A model generated the notes under the pieces. The model saw nothing but the letters and a program-made list of their open reading frames with translations, was not told the origin of the DNA and made no database searches. Positions 28,026 through 37,692 of a stretch of DNA of 64,000 bases are shown one piece after another. Source of the DNA: Psychroflexus montanilacus (lineage in GTDB: Bacteria > Bacteroidota > Bacteroidia > Flavobacteriales > Flavobacteriaceae); assembly GCF_020164535.1 (NCBI RefSeq), contig NZ_JAIQZC010000001.1, positions 434,001 to 498,000 on the forward strand, read 5' to 3'. The stretch's first letter is position 1; the number at the start of each line of letters is the position of its first letter. Both the position numbers and the translations under genes were made by a program.

Positions 28026-28940
28026 CTAACCAATAATTGATTTTCTAAATTGGCTAGGAGTCATGCCTTCGTATTTTTTGAACTGTGTATTGAAGTAACT
28101 CGAACTATTAAACCCACAGGAAAAGGCAATTTCAGATAGCTTGGAATTCGAAGTTCTTATGAGTTTTTTAGCCTGTTTCAGTCGTTCACCATTAAGATAT
28201 TCCATTGGTGTTTCTCCAAGTGTGTTTTTGAAGGTTTTATAAAAGTGAGACGTGCTCATACAAGCTTTGTCGGCAAGATTTTCAACACTGATGTCTTCTC
28301 TGTAATGTTCTCTAATGTATTTTAGGACGAAAGCCATTCTGTTATTATCAAACAAATAGGAGGTCTCATCCAGCAAAGCAGCCCGAGCATTGGTTTGGAG
28401 AAGACGAAGAATTAATTCCTTTATCATGACATCCAGGAGAGCGTCTTTGGATTTATGACCGCTGGTAAAGGTTTGCAAAAGCCTGTCCACCAGATGTTGT
28501 ACTTGAGAATTATTATTCAGATGTAAAGGGGAAAGATTCAAACTGGAACTCATCGCAAAGCTTTCTTCAATTTCAGTAGCATTTTGATAGGCGTCTATGG
28601 TTTCCTGGATTTTCTGGGCGTCTATACCCAAAGCCATACAGCGTGTTGGAGTGTCCATAGTGGCTTCAGGAAAATCGATGATCATTTTCTTTTTGGCAGG
28701 TAGAACAACCGACTCACCAGGCAAAAAATCAAAAGTGGCCTTGTTTTCCAAGTGCATGATTTTCTTACCAGAGATCATACTGGCAATGATTGGAAAATCA
28801 AATTCCAAATAAACCTGATCTGCTTTTTGATGAGTTTCATAAATATTCATTTCTGCAAAATCAGCTGAATATAGGGTTCTGTTTTCAACTAAAGTTTCAA
28901 TCTTCCTGAGACTTTCATGGGTTTGTAAAGTAGAATTCAT
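28026..28940 (-). CDS. AraC-family transcriptional regulator
   Basis: 304 residues: an N-terminal cupin-like sensing domain of the AraC_N type (about 1-195) and a C-terminal double helix-turn-helix (about 200-300) with VENLADKACMSTSHFYKTF and the second-helix pattern LSEIAFSCGFNSSSYFNTQF. Start at ATG 28940. It faces the aldehyde dehydrogenase operon across 111 bp, the usual layout for a regulator and its target; in related bacteria this group often controls the adjacent acetaldehyde dehydrogenase. The inducer, perhaps an aldehyde or alcohol, is inferred only. Confidence 0.87.
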   Translation of the reverse strand: MNSTLQTHESLRKIETLVENRTLYSADFAEMNIYETHQKADQVYLEFDFPIIASMISGKKIMHLENKATFDFLPGESVVLPAKKKMIIDFPEATMDTPTRCMALGIDAQKIQETIDAYQNATEIEESFAMSSSLNLSPLHLNNNSQVQHLVDRLLQTFTSGHKSKDALLDVMIKELILRLLQTNARAALLDETSYLFDNNRMAFVLKYIREHYREDISVENLADKACMSTSHFYKTFKNTLGETPMEYLNGERLKQAKKLIRTSNSKLSEIAFSCGFNSSSYFNTQFKKYEGMTPSQFRKSIIG

Positions 28941-29051
28941 AGATATTCTTAAACAAAAGAGAATAATGATATTTAAAAATAGGATTATTATATTATAATC
29001 AATTGTAATACTCTAATTTTAACTAATTCTAATTTTTAAATACATAATATT

Positions 29052-30551
29052 ATGAATCACACAAAACCGAAATTCAAAGAAAAGTATGGAAACTATATCA
29101 ATGGAGAGTTTGTAGATCCCATTGGTGGTGAGTATTTTGAAAATACTTCACCTACCAATAATCAATTGATTGCTAAATATCCAAGGTCTCAAAAAGAAGA
29201 TGTAGAAAAAGCTATTGAAGCTGCCAATGCTGCCAAAGAGGCCTGGGGAAGTACTTCTGCTGCTCACCGTGCCTCCATTCTGCAAAAGATTGCAGATGTT
29301 ATTGAAGAAAACTTAAACGATTTTGCGGCCATCGACACTTACGATAATGGTAAAGCCATAAGAGAAACTGTAAATGCGGACATTCCTCTTGCTGTAGACC
29401 ATTTTAGATATTTTGCATCTGCCATAAGAGCAGAGGAAGGAAGTGCGACTGAACTCAATGAAAACACCCTTTCTTTGATTATCAAGGAACCTCTCGGTGT
29501 GGTTGCACAAATTATCCCCTGGAATTTCCCAATGTTGATGCTTGCGTGGAAAGTAGCCCCTGCCCTGGCCTCTGGGAACTGTGTAGTTCTAAAACCTGCC
29601 GAGCAGACGCCAAGTTCTGCGACTTTCTTGATGGAGAAAATTGGACATTTACTTCCCCCAGGCGTTTTGAATGTAATTCATGGTTTTGGTCCGGAAGCAG
29701 GCAAACCATTAGCCTCAAGTTCCAAAGTTAACAAGGTAGCCTTCACAGGAGAAACCACAACCGGACAGCTTATTATGCAGTATGCTTCCAAAAATTTAAA
29801 CCCGGTAACCATGGAACTTGGTGGTAAATCTCCTAATATATTTTTCAATTCTGTGATGGACCACGATGATGCCTTTTTAGATAAATGTATCGAAGGTGCT
29901 GTCCTTTTCGCCTTCAATCAAGGTGAAGTATGTACCTGCCCGTCTCGTCTTTTGGTACAGGAAGATATTTACGATAAGTTCATGGAACGCGTTGTCGAAA
30001 GAACCAAGGCTATCATTCAGGGCGATCCATTCGACATGAATACGCAGGTTGGTGCTCAAGCTTCCAACGACCAATATGAAAAAATCCTGTCCTATATGGA
30101 TATAGGAAGAGAAGAAGGTGCTAAAATCCTTTGCGGTGGTGAGGCCTTTAAAGCCAGCGGAGAATACGCTGAAGGTTTCTACATTCAGCCTACCATTATG
30201 GAAGGACACAACAAGATGCGCGTATTTCAGGAAGAAATTTTTGGGCCGGTGTTAGCTGTATGCAAATTCAAAGATGAAGCGGAAGCTTTAGAAATTGCTA
30301 ACGATACACTTTACGGACTTGGCGCCGGTGTTTGGACCAGAGATGCTCACCAATTGTATCAAATCCCAAGAGCAATTAAGGCAGGTAGAGTTTGGGTGAA
30401 TTGCTACCACGATTATCCAGCTCACGCCCCCTTTGGTGGTTACAAGAAATCCGGATTTGGAAGAGAAAATCACTTGATGATGCTCAACCATTATCGTCAG
30501 GCTAAAAATATGCTGATTTCATATGATAAAAACAAACTTGGCTTCTTTTAG
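29052..30551 (+). CDS. Aldehyde dehydrogenase (acetaldehyde dehydrogenase ExaC/AldB type)
   Basis: 499 residues of the NAD-dependent aldehyde dehydrogenase family. Motifs: [20 protein letters not shown] for cofactor binding, [12 protein letters not shown] with the catalytic glutamate, and GEVCTCPSR with the catalytic cysteine. The best family fit is the acetaldehyde/chloroacetaldehyde group (AldB, ExaC), supported by the DUF779 gene 121 bp downstream, a frequent partner of this group, and the divergent AraC regulator. It oxidises aldehydes to acids in the cytoplasm. Exact substrate unproven. Confidence 0.9.
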   Translation: MNHTKPKFKEKYGNYINGEFVDPIGGEYFENTSPTNNQLIAKYPRSQKEDVEKAIEAANAAKEAWGSTSAAHRASILQKIADVIEENLNDFAAIDTYDNGKAIRETVNADIPLAVDHFRYFASAIRAEEGSATELNENTLSLIIKEPLGVVAQIIPWNFPMLMLAWKVAPALASGNCVVLKPAEQTPSSATFLMEKIGHLLPPGVLNVIHGFGPEAGKPLASSSKVNKVAFTGETTTGQLIMQYASKNLNPVTMELGGKSPNIFFNSVMDHDDAFLDKCIEGAVLFAFNQGEVCTCPSRLLVQEDIYDKFMERVVERTKAIIQGDPFDMNTQVGAQASNDQYEKILSYMDIGREEGAKILCGGEAFKASGEYAEGFYIQPTIMEGHNKMRVFQEEIFGPVLAVCKFKDEAEALEIANDTLYGLGAGVWTRDAHQLYQIPRAIKAGRVWVNCYHDYPAHAPFGGYKKSGFGRENHLMMLNHYRQAKNMLISYDKNKLGFF

Positions 30552-30672
30552 TAGTTAAGTTAATTCAAAATCATAAGTTCCATACATCTTAATTTTTTAA
30601 TTTAAGTTGAATTAGATTTTCACGACTTAAAAGATTAAGATGTTTGGCTTTTAACCTTATAAGACTATTAAT

Positions 30673-31032
30673 ATGGCGTATACACGAGTAGACATTACTG
30701 AAAGAGCAGAAAAAGTATTACAAGAATTGAAGACAAAGCACGGAAAGGTTATTTTTCATCAAAGTGGTGGCTGTTGCGATGGTTCTTCACCCATGCTTCT
30801 TCCTGAGGAAGACTTTTATCTTGATGAGTCTGACATTTTTATGGGAGAAATAGGTGGTGTAAAATTCTATATGAACGAGGCTCAGTTCGAGTATTGGAAA
30901 CACACCCATCTCACCGTAGACATTACTGAGGGACGTGGCTCTAGTTTTTCCCTAGAAATCCCTGAAGGTTATCGATTTTTAATTAAATCCCGTTTGTTAT
31001 CCAAAGAAGAAGAACATCATTTCAATAAATGA
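30673..31032 (+). CDS. DUF779 protein, partner of the aldehyde dehydrogenase
   Basis: 119 residues with the signature HQSGGCCDGSSPM near residue 33-45, where two neighbouring cysteines could bind metal or act as thiols. The DUF779 family regularly follows acetaldehyde dehydrogenase genes and has no established function. The last 16 bp overlap the end of the convergent PH-like gene. Probably co-transcribed with the dehydrogenase, as the 121-bp gap shows no strong terminator. Confidence 0.85.
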   Translation: MAYTRVDITERAEKVLQELKTKHGKVIFHQSGGCCDGSSPMLLPEEDFYLDESDIFMGEIGGVKFYMNEAQFEYWKHTHLTVDITEGRGSSFSLEIPEGYRFLIKSRLLSKEEEHHFNK

Positions 31033-31469
31033 CGTTTATAATATTCAATTTCGATTGATGGAGCTTTGCTTTTCAATGCCTCAATAAAATCGTCGTTGCT
31101 TTTTGGAGAAATGTACAAATGCTTTGCTTTTTTATATTTGATAAGCAAACCGCCTTTTGCTAACGCAAATTTAATTCCGTCCCAGGACGTTTGTCCTACT
31201 ATTACTTTGTCTATATTTTCTAGTGATACAGATCTAAACAAAGGACCGCTTCTTGCAGATATTTCTTTATCAGTTAGTTCGTAACTGGTATCCAGAAAAA
31301 TCCAAATGACAAACAACCAGAGTACTACCATAATTGAATCAAAGAGAAATATGTAACTGACAGAAAAGTTTACAAATAAAAAACTTTCACCAATAAGCAG
31401 TGCGAAAAGTATAGAAATACCCAAGAAAATTAATTTGAAGGTGTTATCCCTACGTGTTCTAAATTTCAT
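31017..31469 (-). CDS. Membrane protein with a bacterial PH-like domain
   Basis: 150 residues: two hydrophobic segments (about 12-30 and 38-57), then a short beta-rich domain beginning SYELTDKEISARSGPLF, the hallmark of the bacterial PH/YdbT-like group. The domain is expected to lie on the cytoplasmic side. Function unknown. It starts 2 bp after the end of yaaA on the same strand and ends inside the convergent DUF779 gene. Confidence 0.65.
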   Translation of the reverse strand: MKFRTRRDNTFKLIFLGISILFALLIGESFLFVNFSVSYIFLFDSIMVVLWLFVIWIFLDTSYELTDKEISARSGPLFRSVSLENIDKVIVGQTSWDGIKFALAKGGLLIKYKKAKHLYISPKSNDDFIEALKSKAPSIEIEYYKRHLLK

Positions 31470-31471
31470 AG

Positions 31472-32233
31472 TTATCTTATGAAAACAGGTTCGTCATCTT
31501 TCTCTGTATGCTCTTCAGAATAATGGTAATTTTCGTAATCAAAACCTTTAAGACCATCTAAAGTTTCAACATCATGATCGAGAATATATCTTACCATCAG
31601 GCCTCTTGCTTTTTTTGCATAAAAACTGATGATCTTTAATTTACCATTTTTAAAGTCCTTGAAGACTGGAGAAATAATTTTAGCATTTAATTTTTTAGAA
31701 TCTACTGCTTTAAAATACTCCTGACTGGCTAAATTGATAAATAGCTCATCTTCTTTTAATTCTGAATTGAGTTGTGCTGTCACTTTTTCCTGCCATAACT
31801 CATATAAATCATTATTGGATTCAATAGGGAGTTTGGTTCCCATTTCTAACCGATAAGGTTGTATAAGATCTAATGGTCTTAGGACACCATACATTCCAGA
31901 CAATATTCTAAGTGAATTTTGTAAATTTTCAATTTTATCTTTTGGAATGCTATAGGCATCAATGCCTGAATACACATCTCCATCAAACATATAAATTGCA
32001 GGTCTAGAATTTTCGGGTGTATGCTGTTCTTTGAAATCTTGATACCTACCGTAATTAAGGTCAGCTAACTTATCACTAATGCTCATGAGGTCTGCTATTT
32101 CATCTTTGGTCATCCTAGCTAATTTACGGTTGACCTGTGCAGCTAAATCTTCAAAAACAGGCTGAGTGTATTGATCTGTTGGCAGTTGATCTTTTTGATT
32201 GAGTGATTTGGCAGGCGATACTATTAATTTCAT
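31472..32233 (-). CDS. yaaA: Peroxide stress protein YaaA (DUF328)
   Basis: 253 residues, start [12 protein letters not shown], with the family segments [39 protein letters not shown] and the positively charged tail pattern [14 protein letters not shown]. In E. coli YaaA lowers free iron during hydrogen peroxide stress and binds DNA. Length equals the family norm. It lies 2 bp upstream of the PH-like gene and may be transcribed with it. Confidence 0.93.
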   Translation of the reverse strand: MKLIVSPAKSLNQKDQLPTDQYTQPVFEDLAAQVNRKLARMTKDEIADLMSISDKLADLNYGRYQDFKEQHTPENSRPAIYMFDGDVYSGIDAYSIPKDKIENLQNSLRILSGMYGVLRPLDLIQPYRLEMGTKLPIESNNDLYELWQEKVTAQLNSELKEDELFINLASQEYFKAVDSKKLNAKIISPVFKDFKNGKLKIISFYAKKARGLMVRYILDHDVETLDGLKGFDYENYHYSEEHTEKDDEPVFIR

Positions 32234-32319
32234 TTTTTATTTTAAAAATAATAGAAATTCTATAAGGAGAATATCAAGTTAACTAATAATTAAAGATAGC
32301 ACTATCATCTTATCTTATG

Positions 32320-33357
32320 CTAAATATTTTCTTTGCTATTTTTAGCATAGTTCCTCCAGCGCTCAATACAGTCAGAAATATCAGTCGGAATTTCAGAATC
32401 GAATTCCATCCACTCTTTGGTGACTGGATGTTCAAAAGCTAGAGTTTTGGCGTGAAGCGCTTGTCTTGGAAGGATTTTAAAACAATTGTCAACAAACTGC
32501 TTATACTTTGTAAAGGTGGTGCCTTTTAAAATCTTATCGCCACCATAGCGCTCATCATTAAATAAGGTATGACCAATGTGCTTCAAATGCACACGAATTT
32601 GATGGGTTCTTCCAGTTTCCAACTGACAAGAAATCAAAGTCACGTAGCCTAAACGCTCTAAAACTTTATAGTGAGTCACAGCTGGTTTTCCTTGATCGGC
32701 TTCATCACCAAGGTAAACGATATTTTGAAGTCTGTTTTTAGGATTTCTTCCTATGTTGCCTTCTATCGTTCCTTCTTCATCGTTCATATTCCCCCATACC
32801 AGAGCAACATACTCACGTTTGCTGGTTTTATGAAAAAACTGGTTGGTAAGGTAAGCCATAGCCGATTCGGTCTTGGCAATCACCAGGAGTCCGCTTGTAT
32901 CTTTGTCTATTCTATGAACTAAACCTGGTCTGTCACTGCTGTTGTTTGGGAGATTATCAAAATGATAAATCAAAGCATTGATAAGCGTACCAGAGTAATT
33001 CCCATGTCCAGGATGCACAACCATTCCTGCAGGCTTGTTCACCACTAGCAGAGCATCATCTTCGTACACAATATCTAACGGAATATCTTCTGGAGTAAGT
33101 AGATTTTCATAAGGTGGATAAGCTAAAAGGACTTTTACTTCATCACCAGCTTTTACTTTATAATTCTGCTTTACAGGAATACCATTGACATAGATATTTC
33201 CGTCTTTGGCAGCTTGCTGAACCTTATTACGAGTGGCATTTTCAATAAAATTCATTAAAAACTTATCTACGCGTAAAGGTTCCTGTCCTTTGGTTGCTGT
33301 AAAGCTATGATGTTCATAAAGGTCATCATTCTCATCTAAATTATCGTGTTCTTGCAT
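32320..33357 (-). CDS. rluD: 23S rRNA pseudouridine synthase RluD
   Basis: 345 residues: an N-terminal S4 RNA-binding domain (RVDKFLMNFIENATR and the following VNGIPVKQNYKVKAGDEV) and the pseudouridine synthase core with the catalytic aspartate in HRIDKDTSGLLVIAK. TGRTHQIRVHLKHIGH is the second family motif. It modifies uridines in helix 69 of 23S rRNA. The 41-bp gap to the upstream PASTA gene suggests one operon (PASTA then rluD), as is common in Flavobacteriaceae. Confidence 0.93.
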   Translation of the reverse strand: MQEHDNLDENDDLYEHHSFTATKGQEPLRVDKFLMNFIENATRNKVQQAAKDGNIYVNGIPVKQNYKVKAGDEVKVLLAYPPYENLLTPEDIPLDIVYEDDALLVVNKPAGMVVHPGHGNYSGTLINALIYHFDNLPNNSSDRPGLVHRIDKDTSGLLVIAKTESAMAYLTNQFFHKTSKREYVALVWGNMNDEEGTIEGNIGRNPKNRLQNIVYLGDEADQGKPAVTHYKVLERLGYVTLISCQLETGRTHQIRVHLKHIGHTLFNDERYGGDKILKGTTFTKYKQFVDNCFKILPRQALHAKTLAFEHPVTKEWMEFDSEIPTDISDCIERWRNYAKNSKENI

Positions 33358-33398
33358 GGTAGGTAATGATTTGAAATTCAGTAAAAAATAAAGACAGC

Positions 33399-33953
33399 TT
33401 AAAGGCTGCCGTCACCGACTACTAAATCTATGGTACTGGTTTTGGGAAGGAAATCTCCGGCTTCTAATTTTTCTCCTTTATGTCTTAACTCGAGAACCGC
33501 TCCTTTAGCTATATCAGGTCTTTCTATAATTTCTCCAATTTTAAAACCTAAGGCAATAAGTGTAGGCTCAACTTGTCTTCTGGTCTTTCTCTTGAGATTC
33601 TTAGGAATTTCAACATCAATATAGCCTGAAGGATTCAGTGTAAGATAAATTTTACGATTTTCCTTTACAGCTTTTCCAGGTTTTGGAACTTGATCCAAAA
33701 CAGAATAAGGCGGGTAATTCGGATTATAATTGGCAGAATCTAAAACCTCTCGTCTCAAGTTCATTTCCTCCAATTTCTTATCTACAATATCTAGTTCAAA
33801 CTTTGATAGGTCCGGTACTATAATAGTTTCGTTATGGTTGGTAGTCACATCCAGATATTTGAGTGCGCCAAAAATTAATGCAACTAAAATCACAACAGCC
33901 AAAATTAACTGGAGTAAAAAAACTTTACTAAAAATGAATTTGAAGAGTTTCAT
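33399..33953 (-). CDS. PASTA-domain membrane protein
   Basis: About 184 residues from ATG 33953 (MKLFKFIFSK). One N-terminal membrane anchor, then two to three PASTA repeats: VPDLSKFELDIVDKKLEE, the PPYSVLDQVPKPGKAVKENR unit and the IDVEIPKNLKRKTRRQVEP unit. PASTA domains elsewhere bind muropeptides, but here no kinase or transpeptidase domain is attached, so a periplasmic cell-wall-sensing or scaffold role is a guess. First gene of the pair with rluD. Confidence 0.85.
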   Translation of the reverse strand: MKLFKFIFSKVFLLQLILAVVILVALIFGALKYLDVTTNHNETIIVPDLSKFELDIVDKKLEEMNLRREVLDSANYNPNYPPYSVLDQVPKPGKAVKENRKIYLTLNPSGYIDVEIPKNLKRKTRRQVEPTLIALGFKIGEIIERPDIAKGAVLELRHKGEKLEAGDFLPKTSTIDLVVGDGSL

Positions 33954-34023
33954 AAATAAATATATATGCAAATATAGGTTATGGTAAACCTAGAATAAAA
34001 TTAACGTGACAGATTATAAAAAA

Positions 34024-34671
34024 TTATAGTTTTCCCATCTTTTGAAGTACAAATAGAACAACAATAGGTATAGCAAGTAAAACCACCATCAATAGATGTT
34101 CCTGCAATACCCAGGGAGATAGCAACAACGTAATAAAATAACCTCCCATAGCTCCGCCAAAATGCGCATCATGGCCTACATTGTCTCTTCTGGCCTTCAT
34201 GGCCCAAATCGAATAAAACAAATATCCAATACCAAATACATAAGCTGGAATAGGAATGATGAAGAACAAACCCAGCATCATATCGGGCTGGAGTAAAATA
34301 GCAGCATACAAAACACCTACTACCGCACCACTTGCCCCAACAGCCGTGTAATTGTACTCATCTTTATGAAATTGAAGGGATAGAAGATTACCCAGCACCA
34401 AACTCCCAAAATATACCATCAAAAACCCTCCTACTCCAACGAAACTCACGACACTAGAAGCAAAGAAATACAAAGTAAGCATATTCACAAAAAGATGTGT
34501 GGTATCTACATGAAGAAAAGCAGAACTCAATATTCTAATTTTATCTCCAGCTTTGATGGATGACACTTCAAATTTATAGCGGTTGAAAAAGTCATAATCA
34601 TTAAAGCCCTTAAAAGACATCAATACATTTAAACCTATAATCGCTATTACTACTAAATCAAGTCCACCCAT
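34024..34671 (-). CDS. Rhomboid-family intramembrane serine protease
   Basis: 215 residues with about six membrane segments. The catalytic serine is in VGASGAVVGVLYA (GxSG) and the histidine in HDAHFGGAMGGYF; HLFVNMLTLYFF carries the conserved HxxxN helix. It cuts membrane proteins within or near the bilayer; substrates in Bacteroidota are unknown. Start at ATG 34671. Faces the acyltransferase gene across about 54 bp. Confidence 0.9.
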   Translation of the reverse strand: MGGLDLVVIAIIGLNVLMSFKGFNDYDFFNRYKFEVSSIKAGDKIRILSSAFLHVDTTHLFVNMLTLYFFASSVVSFVGVGGFLMVYFGSLVLGNLLSLQFHKDEYNYTAVGASGAVVGVLYAAILLQPDMMLGLFFIIPIPAYVFGIGYLFYSIWAMKARRDNVGHDAHFGGAMGGYFITLLLSPWVLQEHLLMVVLLAIPIVVLFVLQKMGKL

Positions 34672-34702
34672 AATTTGTAAATCTCAAAAGGCCAAATATA
34701 CC

Positions 34703-34710
34703 TATCTTTG
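34703..34710 (+). promoter_or_regulatory. -7 promoter box before the LpxL-like gene
   Basis: TATCTTTG, an exact TAnnTTTG match 15 bp before ATG 34726. It includes an in-frame TTG (34708) that therefore cannot be the translation start. Confidence 0.55.
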
Positions 34711-34725
34711 GCGAAATTTTCGTTG

Positions 34726-35598
34726 ATGCAAGCTCTCGTTTTCTATATCATATATCCCTTCATTTGGTTGATTTCTTTACTACCATTTCGAATGCTTTAT
34801 ACCCTATCTGATATGAGCTATCTTCTGATTTACCATGTGTTAGGTTACCGAAAAAAAGTCGTTTTTGAAAACCTCAACCTGGTATTTCCAGAGAAAACCA
34901 GGGATGAAAAAAAAGAAATCGCTTCGAAATTTTACCAGCACCTTTGCGATATCCTTTTTGAATCTTTAAAATCAATAAGCATCTCCAAAAAAGAAATCAA
35001 AAAACGATTTGTACCGCTCAATCCTGAAATCATCAATGCTATAGAACAGGAAAACCAAAGCACCATTGTTATGCTTGGGCACTATGCAAGCTGGGAGTGG
35101 ACATATGTCATTCAATTATTCACCAACGCCAAAGGCTTCGGGATTTACAAACGTCTAAAAAACAAGCATTTCGACAAACTAGTGAGAGATATTAGAGCTA
35201 AATTTGGCACTGAACTCATTCACACCAAAGAAACCGTCCCAAAGCTTATTCGCTCGCGGGCCAAAGGTGAAATTTCTTTAAGCGGTTTTATTGCCGATCA
35301 ATCCCCAAAGATCCAAAAAAACCAATATTGGTCTAGTTTTATGGGACACGAAGTCCCTGTTTTTGTGGGGGCTGAAACCTTGGCCAAAAAATTGAATTAT
35401 GCAGTTTCCTACTGCCGAATTGAAAAAGTAAAACGAGGTTACTACACAGCAACATTTGAAATTATCACAAGAAACCCAAAAGAGTTAGACAATTTTGAGA
35501 TTACCGAAGACTTTTTGAGACGACTGGAAAGTCAGATCAAAGAAGCTCCAGAATATTACCTTTGGACACATAAACGCTGGAAACACAGGAGAACTTAG
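34726..35598 (+). CDS. Lipid A / lysophospholipid acyltransferase (LpxL/HtrB family)
   Basis: 290 residues from ATG 34726 (MQALVFYIIYPF). An N-terminal hydrophobic anchor is followed by the HX4(E/D) catalytic motif GHYASWEW near residue 115, and FIADQSPKIQKNQYWSSFMG, the second conserved block of the family. It transfers an acyl chain from acyl-ACP to a lipid A precursor (or a related lipid) at the inner membrane. It ends 7 bp before the convergent glmM stop. Confidence 0.88.
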   Translation: MQALVFYIIYPFIWLISLLPFRMLYTLSDMSYLLIYHVLGYRKKVVFENLNLVFPEKTRDEKKEIASKFYQHLCDILFESLKSISISKKEIKKRFVPLNPEIINAIEQENQSTIVMLGHYASWEWTYVIQLFTNAKGFGIYKRLKNKHFDKLVRDIRAKFGTELIHTKETVPKLIRSRAKGEISLSGFIADQSPKIQKNQYWSSFMGHEVPVFVGAETLAKKLNYAVSYCRIEKVKRGYYTATFEIITRNPKELDNFEITEDFLRRLESQIKEAPEYYLWTHKRWKHRRT

Positions 35599-35605
35599 TA
35601 AGTTT

Positions 35606-36994
35606 TTAACTGTTGGTCAATTCTTTAAGTTCAAAAATGAATCGCTGAGCCAAAGCATCTGCTTCTTCCTGACTTTTAGCTTCTGTATAAATTCTCACGA
35701 TGGGCTCGGTATTTGATTTTCTCAAATGCACCCAATTGTGTTCAAAATCGATTTTCACCCCGTCAATTGTCGTCATATCTTCCCCTTTATATTTTTCCTG
35801 AATTTGATTCAAAAGGGAATCAACGTCTAGAGTGGGTGTTAATTCAATTTTCTCTTTAGCCATAAAGTAAGAGGTGTAGGTTTGTCTTAGTTCTGAAACT
35901 TTCATTTGTTTTTCTTCTAGCAAACTCAAAAACAAAGCAACTCCTACCAAACTATCTCTTCCATAATGCAATTCCGGGTAAATCACACCTCCATTGCCTT
36001 CCCCGCCTATCACTGCATTTACCTCTTTCATTTTTGCAACAACATTCACTTCACCAACAGCGCTGGCATGATAAGTACAACCATGCTTTTGTGTGACATC
36101 TCTGAGGGCACGAGATGAGGATAAATTACTCACCGTTGACCCCTTTTTACGACTCAGGACATAATCGGCGATGCTCACCAAAGTATATTCTTCTCCAAAC
36201 ATATTGCCTTTTTCATCTACCAGTGCCAATCGGTCAACATCAGGATCTACTGCAATTCCAAAATCTGCTTGTTCATCTTTGACTTTCTGGGACAATTCTG
36301 TCAAATGTTTAGCCAGAGGCTCTGGGTTGTGAGGGAAGTTTCCATTAGGTTCACAATAAAGTTTAACAACTTCTACGCCCAGCATATCCAGCAAAGGTGG
36401 AATAGAAATTCCTCCAGTAGAATTGACCGCATCAACCACAACTTTGAATTTAGCATCCTTAATTCTTTCAACTTCTACTAGATCCAACTTTAACACCTCT
36501 TCGATATGAAGATCTATATAAGCATTATGATAGGTGATTTTCCCAAGATCATCTACTTCAGAAAACTCAAAATTTTCTTCTTCGACAAATTTCAAAATTT
36601 GCTCTCCTTCCTCAGCATTGAGAAATTCTCCATGCTTATTTAAAAGTTTTAGAGCATTCCATTGTTTAGGGTTGTGACTCGCTGTAAGAATTATCCCTCC
36701 GTCTGCATGTTCCAAAGTCACTGCCATTTCAACAGTTGGCGTGGTTGAAAGCTCAAGATCAACTACATGAATACCCATACCCGAAAGCGTTTGCATCACC
36801 AGCGACTGAACCATTTTTCCAGAAATTCTTGCATCCCGCCCTACTACAACTTTATAATTATCTTTGTTACGTTGAGTTTTAATCCATTGACCGTATGCAG
36901 CAGAAAATTTTACCACATCCAGCGGCGTAAGATTATCGCCAACGCGCCCGCCAATGGTACCTCGAATTCCAGAAATTGATTTGATAAGTGTCAT
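35606..36994 (-). CDS. glmM: Phosphoglucosamine mutase GlmM
   Basis: 462 residues of the alpha-D-phosphohexomutase family: N-terminal SISGIRGTIGG, phosphoserine loop LTASHNPKQWNALKLL, metal loop AVDPDVDRLALVD and sugar-binding GGEGNGGVIYPEL. The C-terminal phosphate-binding part is RKSNTEPIVRIYTEA. GlmM turns glucosamine-6-P into glucosamine-1-P for peptidoglycan and LPS. Phosphomannomutase activity cannot be excluded from sequence, but Bacteroidota homologues of this type are annotated GlmM. Confidence 0.88.
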   Translation of the reverse strand: MTLIKSISGIRGTIGGRVGDNLTPLDVVKFSAAYGQWIKTQRNKDNYKVVVGRDARISGKMVQSLVMQTLSGMGIHVVDLELSTTPTVEMAVTLEHADGGIILTASHNPKQWNALKLLNKHGEFLNAEEGEQILKFVEEENFEFSEVDDLGKITYHNAYIDLHIEEVLKLDLVEVERIKDAKFKVVVDAVNSTGGISIPPLLDMLGVEVVKLYCEPNGNFPHNPEPLAKHLTELSQKVKDEQADFGIAVDPDVDRLALVDEKGNMFGEEYTLVSIADYVLSRKKGSTVSNLSSSRALRDVTQKHGCTYHASAVGEVNVVAKMKEVNAVIGGEGNGGVIYPELHYGRDSLVGVALFLSLLEEKQMKVSELRQTYTSYFMAKEKIELTPTLDVDSLLNQIQEKYKGEDMTTIDGVKIDFEHNWVHLRKSNTEPIVRIYTEAKSQEEADALAQRFIFELKELTNS

Positions 36995-37095
36995 AAGATT
37001 TGGTTTGATGAAGTTTTTTGGGTGTAAATATACAAGTCCAAAGATTTAACTCATAAATAATTTGCTAAAACTGCTTAATAATATACTTTAGAGCA

Positions 37096-37692
37096 ATGAA
37101 TTATTTGGCACACATTTTCCTGTCTGGTAACGATGATTTTCTCAAACTTGGGAACTTCATGGCCGATGAGATTAAAGGTAAATCTTACAAAACTTATCCT
37201 GAAGAGATTCAAAAAGGAATTTTGCTTCACAGAGCGATAGACGATTTTACAGATCATCATCCTTTGGTGTCCAAAGGTGCTCATCGATTTTTTGAAGAAG
37301 TCGGGCATTACAACGGGGTGGTGATAGATATGATCTATGATCATATTTTGGCCAGACGCTGGAATGACTATTGCGACATCGAGCTTCCTGTTTATGCAGA
37401 ATCATTTTATATGTTACTGGAGAGTAATGAGCATATTTTGCCTAAAAAGATAAGCAAAGTAGTTCCTTACATGATTGAGCATAATTGGCTGCTTAGTTAC
37501 TCCAGTCTGGAAGATTTAAAAAACATCTTAAAACAGATGAACCATAAGACCAAACATGAAACTGAACTTCATAAAGGAGTGGATATTTACTTAGACAACC
37601 AATCTAATTTTGAAGAGGAATTCACTCAATTTTTTGAAGACATTCAGAAGTTCTGTAAGTCAAAGATTGAAGAATTAAATACACAAAAATGA
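37096..37692 (+). CDS. acpH: Acyl carrier protein phosphodiesterase AcpH
   Basis: 198 residues. MNYLAHIFLSG at the start, LGNFMADEIKGKSY, GILLHRAIDDFTDHHP and IDMIYDHILARRW carry the HD-like histidine and aspartate residues of the family. It removes the phosphopantetheine arm from ACP. Its stop overlaps the next gene by 4 bp (ATGA), so the two are coupled. Confidence 0.88.
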   Translation: MNYLAHIFLSGNDDFLKLGNFMADEIKGKSYKTYPEEIQKGILLHRAIDDFTDHHPLVSKGAHRFFEEVGHYNGVVIDMIYDHILARRWNDYCDIELPVYAESFYMLLESNEHILPKKISKVVPYMIEHNWLLSYSSLEDLKNILKQMNHKTKHETELHKGVDIYLDNQSNFEEEFTQFFEDIQKFCKSKIEELNTQK

